From the NCBI GenBank assembly GCA_030704615.1, contig CM060734.1, positions 19,902,001-19,966,000 on the forward strand: a stretch of 64,000 bases of DNA. Reading direction: 5' to 3'. The position numbers were made by a program, and so were the translations under genes. Below, piece by piece: positions 1 through 10,526 of this stretch. Origin of the DNA: Takakia lepidozioides (taxonomy: Eukaryota > Streptophyta > Takakiopsida > Takakiales > Takakiaceae). The notes under the pieces are model-generated. The model was given only the letters and a program-made list of their open reading frames with translations, had not been told where the DNA came from and searched no databases. Each line of letters opens with the position of its first letter. Position 1 is the stretch's first letter.

Positions 1-319
1 TTCAACGATATGTCTACTTGAACCTGCTTTGCTTCGGCTCTGAAAAACTTGTGTGTAAACAAAGTAGAGTTGCGGTACAAACTAGAAAATGTTGTAGAGC
101 GTTTCATGACGGGGCTATTCAATTGGCATGAGCCCAAAAATTGCTGGAGGATAGATAGAAACTTGTAGACCTCTGACTGTACATCATGTTTGAATAAATG
201 TTGTTTTCAATTGTGTTTGTCTCGTACCATAATGTTTTAATGGTTTGTTACTTGACCATGGCACCTGGGTCCATTATATGGGATAATCAAGCACCACACC
301 CACGAATCTTGAAGAGTGA
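1..319. other. No gene recognised
   Basis: AT-rich sequence before the first clear repeat unit. I see no coding signal or RNA gene. The last bases run into the 120-bp repeat family that follows. Confidence 0.4.
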
Positions 320-985
320 CAGTGTACACCGGGTCAATGGGTGAACCAATCATTCCCCTGCCAAATGATTTTAGATTGATTTGAAACTTTGGGACTCGGG
401 AGTGTCTTGTACATGCCCTCTTTAAATTACTGGACAAGCATTTTATTTAGTAAAAATCCAGTTCAATTCAAAATTGGATGAAAGGGTGAACGGAAACTTC
501 CCCGATGAAATGATATTTTATTGCTCCGAAACTTTGCAAGTGTCTTCTACATGCCCTCTTACACGTCTTTGAGAAGTATGACATCAATCTAAAATGGTTT
601 AAAGGGTGAACCAATCGTCCCCCTACCAAATGATTTTAAATTGATTTGAAACTTTGCAAGTGTCTTGTACATGCCCTCTTACAGGTCTTTCACAAGTTTC
701 AAGTCAATCTAAAATGGTTGAAAGGGTGAATCAATCATGAACATATCAAATGATTTTTTAGTGCTTTAAAGCTTTGCAAGTGTCTTTCACATGCCATTTT
801 AAAGGTACCGGACAAGTACGAGGTCAGTAAAATATGGTTGAAAGGGTGAACCAATTGTTCCCCTATCAAATGATTTTACATTGCTTTGAAGCTTTGCAAG
901 TGCCCTCTTACAAGTACCGGACAAGTATGACCTGAATAAAAAAATGGTTGAAAGGGTGAACTAATCATTCCGCTATCAAATGATT
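320..985. repeat. Tandem repeat, ~120-bp unit
   Basis: The phrase 'aaagggtgaac' followed by 'caatc(g/a)ttcccc' and a 'caaatgatttta' block recurs near 335, 481, 601, 721, 841 and 950, so the period is about 120 bp with the last spacing near 109 bp. Each unit also carries 'actttgcaagtgtcttgtac' and 'atgccctctta'. Units differ by many substitutions, so this is an old array. Short ORFs inside it are not genes. Confidence 0.85.
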
Positions 986-1004
986 TTATACTGTTTTGGA
1001 TGTC

Positions 1005-1335
1005 ATTGCTTTGGTAATTCTAGCCCCCCAATGGCCCATTCTAACCCTTGAATTACAATTCAAAATGCAATTCAAGCCCTTAAATTGGTAATGCCAGTCC
1101 CTAAAATGACCAACCCCGGCCACCCCTCAAATTGTAATTTGAGCCCTTGAAATTGTCAATTCCAACCCCTCGAATTGCAATTGAAGCCCCTGAAATTTAA
1201 TTCCAACCCCTCAAATTGCATTTCTAGCCCCTGAAATGGCAATTTCTGCCCCTCAAATTGCAATTGTAGCCTGTGAAATGGCAATTGCTAGTGCAGCCCC
1301 TGAAATTGGCAATTGAAGCCCCAAAAATTGGCTAT
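1005..1335. repeat. Degenerate short tandem repeat rich in CAATT
   Basis: A run of roughly 20-26 bp units built from 'gcccctgaaat' and 'aattgcaattg' with strong C/T bias and irregular spacing. It is inserted between units of the 120-bp array: flanking copies of 'gggtgaaccaatcattcccc' stand at about 350 and 1328. Confidence 0.7.
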
Positions 1336-1499
1336 GGGTGAACCAATCATTCCCCTGCCAAATGATTTTGGATTGATTTAAAACTTTGCGAGTGTCTTGT
1401 ACATGCCCTCTTAAACTTACTGGACAAGTATGATGTCAATGTAAAATGGTTCAAAGGGTGAACCAACAGTTCCCATGTTGGATGATTCATGAGTAATCG

Positions 1500-3340
1500 T
1501 TAACGATTGATCTCATATTACACTGGGACCTATCAGAGGGTACATTGAACACACTGGCCAAGTTTCAAAGCGAACGAAAATTGTTTGAATGGGCAATCAT
1601 CCGTTGGCCCATTGAACGAATTTCAATTGATCTCATATTACTCTGGGGCCTCTTCCATGGTACATTGAACAAACTGGCTAAGTCTCAAAGCGAACCAAAA
1701 TCATTTCGATGGCCAACCATCTGTTGAGCCATCGAATGAATTTCGATTGATCTGATATTAGTCCGGGACCTGTGAGAGGGTATCTCAAACGTAGTGGCAA
1801 AGTTTGAAGCAAACAAAAATGATTTGGATGCGCAACCATCCGTTCACCCATTGAATATATTCTATTGGATCTGTTATTACCTTGGGACCTGTTGGACTGC
1901 GTTTCGCGTGCTCATGTTTTTTTTTTCATTCTGTTTTTGAATGAGGTGTGTAATGACTCCATATGCAACGTGGGTGCCAAATTTGGGAGCGATCAAAATT
2001 CATTTGGACCCAAAACTACAGTTTCTTGCCCATTTTGCACTCCAAACTTGATTTGTGCTCTACTTCATGCACTCTTCATCGAGAGTTCTGCAATAGTGAG
2101 CGAAGAGAACACTTTTATTTTGGGGCATTTTTTATTGGTCCAAATTTTGGCGGGGTAGTAGCAGTGGGATGCTTGAAGCCGCAGAACAAAATTGAGCCAA
2201 AAACAAAATCGATACGTGCCAGAAACCCCCAATGAAAGGCAGTGCAAACTTATTTATTGGTTTAAAATTAATTTAAATTCAATTACATTCTGGAATGGCT
2301 TGGTGTCGATGGGGAGGCAAATGATTTATTCGTCTATTGTGTCTCCGCACATGTTCAAGCACATGCGGGCAAAAAAATGGCTTCAACCACATCCGTTCAA
2401 TGGGTGCAATAGTCGTGCACGCATTGCAGGATTTCTTTTTCACAATGAACAAAAACCAGATGACAACTGAATGCCTCATTGGCCCATCGAACGAATTTTG
2501 ATTGATCTCATATTACACTGGGACCTATCAGAGGCTACATTGAACACACTGGCCAAGTCTCAAAGCGAACGAAAATCATTTGGATGGGCAACCATCCGTT
2601 GGCCCATTGAACGAATTTCAATTGATCTCATATTACTCTGGGGCCTCTTCCATGGTACATTGAACAAACTGGCCAAGTCTCAAAGTGAACCAAAATCATT
2701 TCGATGGCCAACCATCTGTTGAGCCATCGAATGAATTTCGATTGATCTGATATTAGTCTGGGACCTGTGAGAGGGTGTCTTGAACGTACTTGCAAAGTTT
2801 GGAAGCAAACAAAAATGATTTGGATGCGCAACCATCCGTTCACCCATTGAATATATTCTGTTGGGTCTGTTATTACCTTGGGACCTGTTGGACTGCGTTT
2901 CGCGTTGTTATGTTTTTTTTTTTCATTCCATTTTTGAATGGGGCGTGTAATGACTCCATATGCAACGTGGGTGCCAAATTTGGGAGCGATCAAAATTCAT
3001 TTGGACCCAAAACCACAGTTTCTTGCCCGTTTTGCACTCCAAACTTGATTTGTGCTCTACTTCATGCATTCTCTATCGAGAGTTCTGCGATAGTGAGCGA
3101 AGAGAACACATTTTTTTCGGGGCATTTTTTATTGGTCCAAATTTTGGTAGGGGAGTAGCAGTAGGATGCTTGAAGCCGCAGAACAAAATTGAGCAAAAAA
3201 CAAAATCAATACGTGCCAGAAACCCCCAATGAAAGGCAGTGCAAACTTATTTATTGGCTTAAAATTAATTTAAATTCAATTACATTCTGGAATAGCTTGG
3301 CGTTGATGGGGAGACAAATGATTTATTCGTCTGTTCATTT
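1500..3340. repeat. 997-bp tandem duplication with ~119-bp sub-repeats
   Basis: Two head-to-tail copies offset by 995-997 bp. 'attgatctcatattacac' occurs at 1506 and 2501, 'atgcaacgtgggtgcc' at 1963 and 2960, and 'acattctggaat' at about 2285 and 3282. The second copy stops near 3335. Each copy starts with four ~119-bp sub-repeats ('acattgaacacactggcc', 'ccatccgttggccc') followed by a unique tail. ORFs of 60-122 aa inside are reading-frame accidents of the repeat. A diverged dispersed copy of the tail lies at 22.6-23.25 kb. Confidence 0.88.
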
Positions 3341-3745
3341 ACTCGTGATTAAACATTAATGGTGAAAATGATAAACCAAAGGTTCCTTGATCAAAAAAAA
3401 TTTGAATGATTTGAAATTTTGCCAGTATGTTCTATATGCCCTCTTACATGGACCGAACAAGTATGAGATCAATAAAAAATGGTTCACAGGATGAACCAAT
3501 GGTTACTTGATATGCCAATTTCTGAATGCTTTCAAACTTTGCCATTGCATTGTACATGCCCTCTTAAAGGTACCGGACAAGTATGAGTTCGATTTAAAAT
3601 ATTGTAATGGATGAACCAATGGTATCTTCATTCAGCAAATTTTTATTGTTTTGAAACTTTGCCAGTATATTGTACATGCCGTCGAACAGGTACCGAACAA
3701 GTATGAGGTCATTCAAAAATGGTTCAAAAGATGAACCTCGTATTT
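3341..3745. repeat. Tandem repeat, ~120-bp unit (continued)
   Basis: 'gatgaacc(aatgg)' recurs at about 3487, 3608 and 3728, with 'tttgccagtat' and 'gaacaagtatgag' in each unit. It is a diverged continuation of the 120-bp family seen at 320-985. Confidence 0.75.
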
Positions 3746-3827
3746 CTAAAAATTACGTAGACTATACAGTGGGTTGCACATTTAAGTTTTCGCAACCTGA
3801 GACCTTTGGCCTACTCCCTACGTTTCT

Positions 3828-5761
3828 AGTCTTTCTAGTCATCTTCATCTAGATTAATTACTTCGTTGTCGTCATCTCCAGATGTTGATGAAGATGCTCC
3901 GGGTATAGAGGACGTGCCTCCACCAGTACGGAGAGCTCGAGCCTGGGCTCAAGTGGTCAAAGAGGGACCTAGTGTTGTGTGGTCCACCCTTGCCATCATG
4001 CGTAGCGTTCTAGGCGAGTGCTGATTCTCTTCCACATTTGCCAGAGCCGGGTTTGTCGCTCTTGCTACGGCTTCATGCAAATTTTCAATTAAATCCGGTA
4101 TGTTTGGAAGTGGCAAGAACACCCCTGGAATAGGGGCAACTTGGTCACGCCATGTGTTCTGCCAATACTTTATAACACTCGTGATGGCAGCCTTGAAATT
4201 GTCCAACACCTCCTCCTGCTAGGGGTCTCTGCGCAACTCTGGAGGAAATGGCCCTTCATCCCGACGAGGCACCCAGTACCTCTCATTCATATCATCCCAA
4301 CGGATGCTAACGGCCTCCAACTCCCTCAGAAATAGCTCTCTCCCAATCGGTTCGCGATTGTATGGGTTGTTTTCCGCTGGCACCCACGGATCCTCAGGCA
4401 GTCGGAAGAATCTTTGTCTGGTATAGCTCCAATACCCTCCCAAGTTCCGGCAAAAAAACTCCATTTGGACTGGGTCCCGTATGCCTCTAGCACGCACGGT
4501 TATTTCCTAGTTGGATGTCACCCAAAAGATCACCGGATCTTTAACCCTAGATAACGTCATAGCATTCAAGGCATGCATCTCTCTTGGAGCATCCCATGTC
4601 ATTGTCTCCCCCCGATGCTGACAATTTAAAAAATCGTAAGGCTCCACATCCAATGGCATGTTGTACCGGTTGTACTCGTATCCCGTGGGCATATTGTTTT
4701 GCAACCCAAAACAACTCGTAGAAACGTTGATGGATTGGTCCACGGCAGTCAGGGCATTGGCTGGCTCGCATGGCTGCCGATATGAGACATGTGGGGTGGA
4801 ACAAATGGCCACATGAACCGAGCATATAGCCTCCCTCCGGTCCGTAAGGGTTTATGCATATTGTGCACACCGTACCATATGTTACCCATGACGCTGGATT
4901 GCTCCGCGGTATCCACATCCGTTCATCCTCATGAATGTCGGATGATATCCTCGGCCTGCTGTCCCACTCCTCCTCCACTTCCAAATCCCAGTTTATGCTC
5001 TTATTGGTATCGGAAATTATATGCACACAGTGCTCAAACATGGCATCCACATCACCCCATGTGGTGAATCCAATGTATTTCGACGTGAATACATCACGCA
5101 CAGTGTCGTGCCTTTGCAAATTAGCAGAGATGCTATCTACGCTTCGATTTCGACAAACGTGCTGCACGTTGGAGGGAGGATAACGCTTCTTCTATCCGTG
5201 TTTCCCGCGATGCTAGATGGCCCGTCCATGTCACCCAATTTCGCCAATTCATCTTCAACCATGGCCACGATTGGATTTGCATGGCATTTGAGTACCGATA
5301 TGCAACAGCCCTAGCTTGCTCACATTCCCCCACAAGATGCTCTAATTCATGTTCCTGGGCCGATGTAATTTGCACGGCTGAACATTCCCCAGTTTCCACT
5401 ATGGGGTCCTTCCCTTTTTTTGCCCTCTCCGCCGCAAGTCTTTCTTTCTCAATCCTCGCCGGGTCCAGTTCAGGCGTTTGCACTTCATTCCCATGCTCGA
5501 TTGAGTCAACCCCGTCGATGACGCGGTCAATGTCCATTGGTGGCATATCCAAACGCGCCAATATGTCTTGCTCGTTGGTGATTGGTCTCGGGTCCTGAAG
5601 CACACCGCGTACGCTATCGAGAGTCCCCAACCCCATTCATTCCAGCAACTTCGTTGTTTGCCACGAAGTTCGCGCCTGACCCCTTTCGGATTTTTTTTGG
5701 GAGGTCCAGGTTCATTATCGTCATCCCTGGGATGACCTCCTCTGTCTTCCTCCTTCGTCAT
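3828..5761 (-). pseudogene. Broken RING-finger protein gene of unknown role
   Basis: Read from an ATG at 5761 it runs through a charged lysine/aspartate N-terminus (5399-5761), a coiled-coil-like segment (5133-5636), a RING region (4547-5167) and an aromatic-rich C-terminal half ending in an acidic tail near 3830. The RING has CTIC, a GSCGHLFHPTC block and CPDC, i.e. C-x2-C...C-x-H-x4-H-x2-C...C-x2-C order, suggesting an E3 ubiquitin ligase-type fold. Frame changes near 5640, 5150 and 4750 and in-frame stops at about 4506 (TAG), 4219 (TAG) and 3949 (TGA) break it; the protein-like sequence continues after each stop, so these are mutations in one former gene. Introns could explain some frame changes but not the stops. 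I do not recognise the full-length family. The palindromic array begins just upstream of its 5' end, so it may have been cargo of a mobile element. Confidence 0.55.
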
Positions 5762-6177
5762 TTGTGGCTCTGGCTTACCCTTACTCGACAGGTGTTTGCT
5801 AAGAAAAATGATCTCCCAACCCTCCTAAATCATACCTAATCCTACTCCCTAATGAATCCTCCCCAAGTACTAGAGGCACGTGTCGCTCCCTCCGCAATTC
5901 TAAGTGATATGACGCAATGTGCAATGAAAAAAACGTGGGTGCCAGAGGAGGGCTTACCGGGAGGTACTCAACATCGATTTCGTAGAAACCAACGGCCCAA
6001 AATACCCCCCACCCAACCAATAGCACCCCTCTCCATTTGGACTCAATGACAAGGAATGCAATATCCCATCGCCCACCAAGTCCTGGTGTGGAGAAAAGTG
6101 AGGGAGAGAATGGCCTCGAAGGCCTTATAAGCCCCCCTCCACACTCGGGGCGTGCGCTGTCATCATGACTACGCACA
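5762..6177. other. 5' flank of the RING pseudogene
   Basis: About 400 bp between the RING gene start and the palindromic array. A 125-aa minus-strand frame (5799-6176) has no recognisable domain and may be 5' untranslated or promoter sequence. I see no clear TATA box. Confidence 0.3.
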
Positions 6178-6990
6178 CTAGTAATAGCTGCGACCGCCAG
6201 CAGGGGGTGGTCGCATCATTTTTATTTTTTTTATTTTTTTTAATAGGTGCGACCACCAGCAAGGGGGTGGTCGCAGAATTTTTATTTTTTTTAATAGGTG
6301 CGACCACCAGCAGGGAGGTGGTAACAAAATTTTTATTTTTTTTAATAGGTGCGACCACCAGCAGGGGGGTGGTCGCATAATTTTTCTTTTTTTTAATAGG
6401 CGCGACCACTAGCAGGGGGGTGGTCACACTATTTTCCTTTTCTTTAATAGATGCGACCACCATCAGGGGGGTGGTCGCATAATTTTCTGATTTTTTAATA
6501 TCTATCAACAGTCAGTAGCTCAGTTGGTTAAGTGCACTGAGTGCGACCCGGACGATTTTGGGGTCAAATCTTGCTACTTGATGGGTGTGGTATGGTTCGT
6601 GGGTGGTGCCCCATTCCTACGCCTCATGGCGCATAAATGAAAGAGGTTATTTTCTCCTCTCACTACTAAGGGGCATGATTTGTGAGCTGTCGCTCCCAAG
6701 TGTTTCCCAAAAACAAAAAAATAAATAAAATAAATAAATCTACGACCACCAGCAGGGGGGTGGTCGCACCATTTTTTTTAAGGTGCGACCACCATCAGGG
6801 GGGTCCTTGCAGGGGGGTGGTCACATAATTTTAAAAAAAAAAACATTTGCGACCACGAGCAGGGGGTGGGTCGCACTATTTTTTTTTAGGGGCGACCACC
6901 AGCAAGGGGGTGGTCGCAGAACTTTCTATTTTTAACTAACTGCGACCACTAGCAGAGGGGTGGTCGGACCATTTTTCTTTTTGTTAAATA
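6178..6990. repeat. Palindromic array A (GCGACCACC...GGTGGTCGC)
   Basis: About 11 units spaced roughly 50-60 bp. Each unit is a hairpin: TGCGACCACC, a 5-8 base loop (agcagggg), then GGTGGTCGCA, followed by an A/T spacer such as 'atttttattttttttaata'. Units start near 6191, 6250, 6300, 6350, 6403, 6452, 6742, 6783, 6848, 6893 and 6942. A SINE splits the array at 6505-6740, and a stray half-unit lies at 7333. The same hairpin forms array B (25.85-26.34 kb) and site C (29.16-29.21 kb) on either side of the hAT gene. The array is therefore tied to transposable elements and may be a subterminal repeat; that role is inference. Confidence 0.85.
6505..6740 (+). mobile_element. tRNA-derived SINE, copy 1
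   Basis: The head has a near-perfect pol III A box (TAGCTCAGTTGG at 6515) and a B-box-like GGGTCAAATCTTGC about 45 bp downstream. A body with 'gagctgtcgctcccaagtg' and an A-rich tail (aaataaataaaataaataaat) follow. The copy at 29286-29496 shares head and body. It sits between two units of palindromic array A; the array text before it (aatatct) and after it (aaatct) matches an uninterrupted array spacer, so insertion duplicated a few bases. A functional tRNA is ruled out by the poor 3' half and the tail. Confidence 0.75.
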
Positions 6991-7365
6991 GGTGCAAATA
7001 ATATGTAGAGCAGTTTCATTCGGGCCCTGATTCTAGAGTGGTCCAGGAATTACTGTGGCCCAGGAATTAGAGTGGGGCGCCTATGTAGGAAGGCCATGTG
7101 TATTAAGGAATGAGATGAGGGGGTCCAAAAAAAGAATGGAGGAATTGGCTAAATTTAGAATAGGGAGTCCTGTAGGGTTGACATGTGTCCAGGGCCTTCT
7201 AGAAGGTTCCCAAGGTCGGCGGGCTTCTAGAAGGGTCCCACCGCCCTGAGAGGCTATATAAGGAACCCCCCCCTCCCTTTTTTTTTTTTTTTTACTACGT
7301 ACTAATTTACTACCTACTAAATCAGTAAATAGGTGCGACTACCAGTAGGGGGGTATGTACGGAGT
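6991..7365. promoter_or_regulatory. Possible promoter region with TATA box
   Basis: 'ctatataagg' at about 7252 is a good plant TATA box on the + strand, about 115 bp upstream of the CACTA reading frame at 7366. Just downstream is a T-run, then 'tactacgtact' repeats and a half-unit of the palindrome (gtgcgactaccagtagggg, 7333). The mirror situation (array then TATATAAGG) occurs before the hAT gene at 26.4 kb. The downstream gene is only a C-terminal fragment, so whether this promoter ever drove it is unknown. Confidence 0.4.
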
Positions 7366-9285
7366 ACATGAGAAGGGTGGACAAAGAGGCCCCTCCAATA
7401 TGGAAGGAAAATGATGATGTGCGGAACAAAGACATGGTTTTGCCCAAAAAATCAAGGAGGGTGAAACTATCAAACACCGAGGTGGAGCAAGCACATGACT
7501 TTGTATTGAAGAACACCCCTTGCATAGTGGAATGGGAGGCAAGACATGCGGATGAGAATGCACGGCGGTTGGAAGCAAGTACAATTTGGAGACGCACACG
7601 TGTAAGGGAATTGCGAGCCTCACGAGGACGGCGCGGATCCAGGAGCTCGGCCCCATCGGGGGCGCGTGATTTGCCCACGGAGATGGAGTGTCGCGCACCT
7701 CACTTCGGTAAGCTCCCCCTCAAGCCCCTTTGTTCTCCCAAAGAACCCTCCACCGATTTGGAACCAGCGGGAATTCCCTTTGGTAGTTGGCAGTCCGGAA
7801 CAGCTCCCCACTCTTTGGTCGCTTTCCGGCTCGCTCGCTTACTCACTAGTTTTTGGTCACCAACGGGCTTGCACCGTTCTCGGGGTTACTACTCCCTATA
7901 TATACTTTTGTAGCTGTCCGCGGGGGTTCCACAACCAGCCATGCCATTTTATGGCGAACCACCACGAAAACCCTCGACTCCCGGTGATGAGTCGCGGTGA
8001 GTCTTGGCCCACTCACCGCGACCCCATTGGACCGTGATGAGTCCCAAGACTCCCCACGACTCCCACCTCGAGGTCTCCACCTCATGGTGAGTCCTAGGCC
8101 ACCCCCACTAAGTCCCGCTAAGCTACCACCACCCCTTGTGGAGCCACCCCCACCGCAACCCGGTGTGCGGGGCTCCACCTAGTGAGCGCCTCCGCTTCTT
8201 TGAGTGCCTTGGGCACTCAAGGGTGCTTCAGCCCCCCCATACCTATCGCTGCTGCTGCCCCCACCACAGGGGCAGCCCCTCATGTGTCCCGACCCCCTGC
8301 CCTCAAGGTAAAGGGCCGCGACATGGAGCCATTGAGACCATTTCGCCATTGGCTCCGGAGTGGAGTTGAGGCTGCGATGGCCGCGGGCGAGGTGGTGCCG
8401 CCTTTAGTGCAAGAGCTTGCGAGAGGGCCATCTCAATATGCCATTTCATTCTCCTCAATTTGGATTCATGGTCGTCATGTCCGCATCCGTTCTCTTGATA
8501 TGCGTCGGAAGACCACATTTGACTCCGGTTTGTGTGCAACATATTGGCAAGACTTCGTGTCAAGCACAAGGGACATTCGACCCGAGAGAAGCAAGCTTGA
8601 ATATGTTGGGGAGCTTAATGCCATTTTGCAACTCGAGTATGATCACCATCGCCCTATTTTTTTCAAGGGGATCGGAGGTGGTTCCAACCCCACATTGCAG
8701 GCCCAAATGTAACCCTCTTGCCTGACGAGTGTGGCTTCATGCGGGTCAATACTTCCAAGATCACACCCTCTACACTCATCTCCAATGAACCATTTGCATG
8801 GCTGAAGAACATGGAACAAGTCTTTTTTTCCGAAGACAAGACTAGATCGGGCAATTGGAAGGTGGTTGTGCATGCTAGGCCAAGAGGGAGACGCATTTAC
8901 CATGGTGAGGGGTCAAACCGTTAGGGTGGTGATGAGGCCGAAGTGGCCGAAGCGACCGAGGTGGACGAGGTGGCCGATGCGGATGCGGATGCGGGAGATG
9001 ATGCTTTGTGGATAGAGGCAATTGAAGACACTGCCTTGAACAATGTTGGAGGAGATCAAGTGGTTGATGCGAATATTGCGTCGGAGGAGGAGGAGGACGG
9101 ATGAGGATAATGACGAGGATGAGGATGACAATGAGGATGTACAAGAAGAGGAAGGTCCTATTGTGCCGCCTCCTATTAACCCTCCGGTCGTGCAAGAGTC
9201 ATATGAATATATGGATGATGATTCGGCTTCTGATCATGACTCTCTTGAGAGGGGTCAATATAGTGACTTCGATGAGGACAATAGA
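7366..9285 (+). pseudogene. CACTA (En/Spm) TNP2-type transposase, C-terminal fragment
   Basis: Two family blocks are visible. At 7400-7610 the stretch with KLSNTEVEQAHDFVLKN and a following E/H-rich helix matches the end of the DUF4218 region of plant CACTA transposases. At 8400-8890 a DUF4216-like C-terminal block follows: ELARGPS, a GRHVRIRSLDMRRKT strand, a predicted FFKxDRRWF, then DECGFMRVN, EPFAWLKNMEQVFF and GNWKVVVHARPRG. An intron with GT at 7708 and AG just before 8309 would join the blocks. Frame is lost once near 8660 (T/G run); a TAG at 8922 and a further frame change near 9105 lie in the acidic Asp/Glu-rich tail that ends near 9285. The N-terminal catalytic DDE part is absent, so the element is a truncated relic. 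Confidence 0.7.
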
Positions 9286-9803
9286 CCGAAAACGTTAACC
9301 TGTAATAGTGAGTACTATACTAAATCTGGGCCAGAAATGGGCTGGCATAATAAGGTTGGCGTGTCTGTTTCATGCGCCGCTGCTAGCCATGCTCTAACTT
9401 ATCATTTGATGTTAAACTTTGACAAGGTTATCAAACATGCGTGGTTATACTTCATACGGGCCAGCTCTAAAAACTAATGGTTTGTAGTACACATAGATGG
9501 AAGTTGAATGTGCACTTTGGAGACTTACCAGTACAAGACACCAGACTTATTGTCAAATTCCCACCTCTTTCTTATCCAGCGCTGCCCTCACACTTTACGC
9601 CTCTCTCTCAACCCTCCCAGGTCCCACGCTCCTAGAATTTGCTCCCACTCCCCATGTCCGGATCCCCTCCTCCTGCAAGGTTATATAGAGAGGAGGAAGG
9701 CAGCGGGAGCGGGAACTGGAGAGGAGTGGACAAGGGACAGATCGCGGATCCATTTTGAGGACTTAGACTCTTTTTGGAGATGAAACAAAATTATCCTACC
9801 CAC
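9286..9803. other. No gene recognised
   Basis: Unassigned sequence between the CACTA relic and the truncated 3' end of the gypsy element. No LTR matching the right-hand end of that element is found here. A TATA-like 'gttatatagag' lies near 9680. Confidence 0.4.
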
Positions 9804-10484
9804 TTAAAAATTCATTCTGAACCTGTAGCCCATGGCTAACCAGGGTAACTGAAGGTCCCAATTTCCTAGGTGTCCCTTCTGCAAGCCATACTTGCGCAAA
9901 CCCCTCTTTACTGTCTGAACAACTCTCTCTGCCAAGCCATCAGCCTCAGGATGATCCCGAGAAGTGGTGCGGTGGTCTATCAAGGCCTTGTCACACAAAG
10001 CCTGAAACTCCCCCAAGAACTCTCTCCCTTGGTCCGTGAGTACCTCAGCTGGAGCACCGAATCGGCTAAGCACACAATCCAAGAATGCATACGTAGCTCC
10101 CTCACTAGCCTTATCAGGCAATGGAACCAATTCAATCCACTTGGAGAAGTGCTCCACCATCACCAACACGTACTTGTTGTGGCGCATGGTCAGTGGCAAC
10201 GGCCCTGCGAAGTCAAGACTCCACCTGTAGCCCAATCCCATGATCGGAAGAGGGTGCAATTGTGGAGTAGGGGCGTTGAATGAAGCACGCACCCTGTCAC
10301 ACACCATGCACCTAGCCACAAATTGTTGCACCTCTGTGTGCATACCACGCCACCAATACTGCCCCTGCAATAGGCTATGGGTGCGTCGCACCCCAAAATG
10401 CCCCAACTCCTCGTGGGCATGCCGCACTAACCGTGCCCGCTGTGTTGGGTGAGGCACAATCCTCACTCGACCATCCTCCCACAC
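9804..10484 (-). pseudogene. Integrase of the methyltransferase gypsy element (truncated)
   Basis: The frame shows the N-terminal zinc-binding HHCC region (HAHEELGHFGVRRTH, then CMVC) and the DDE core: D in SLDFAGPLPL, D in EVLTDQGREF, E in DHPEADGLAERVVQT. It ends in LPWLAMGYRF, where other gypsy integrases continue for about 150-200 residues, so the GPY/F region and any chromodomain are missing. It would have inserted the cDNA into the host genome. In-frame TGA (10485) and TAA (10527) separate it from RNase H. Confidence 0.85.
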
Positions 10485-10526
10485 TCAGAGCAGGTGTGTC
10501 CCCTCCCACTTGAACCTCTTGGCTCG

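Noticed and set aside
6125-6508. 127-aa minus-strand ORF with repeated TTPLLVVAPIKK
   Set aside because: It is the translation of the palindromic tandem array; similar ORFs arise from array B.
6513-6580. Functional tRNA gene
   Set aside because: A box is good but the 3' acceptor half and the B-box spacing fail, and the copy has a SINE body and A-rich tail.
6178-6990. CRISPR-like array of palindromic repeats
   Set aside because: Spacers are near-identical A/T runs, there are no cas genes, and the sequence is plant nuclear DNA with introns.
7846-8300. GC-rich ORFs on both strands inside the CACTA region
   Set aside because: They fall in the predicted intron or Pro-rich linker and have no domain; both strands are open only because of composition.
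9480-9803. Left LTR of the methyltransferase gypsy element
   Set aside because: No similarity to 16540-20125 and integrase is truncated at 9804, so the 3' end is missing.
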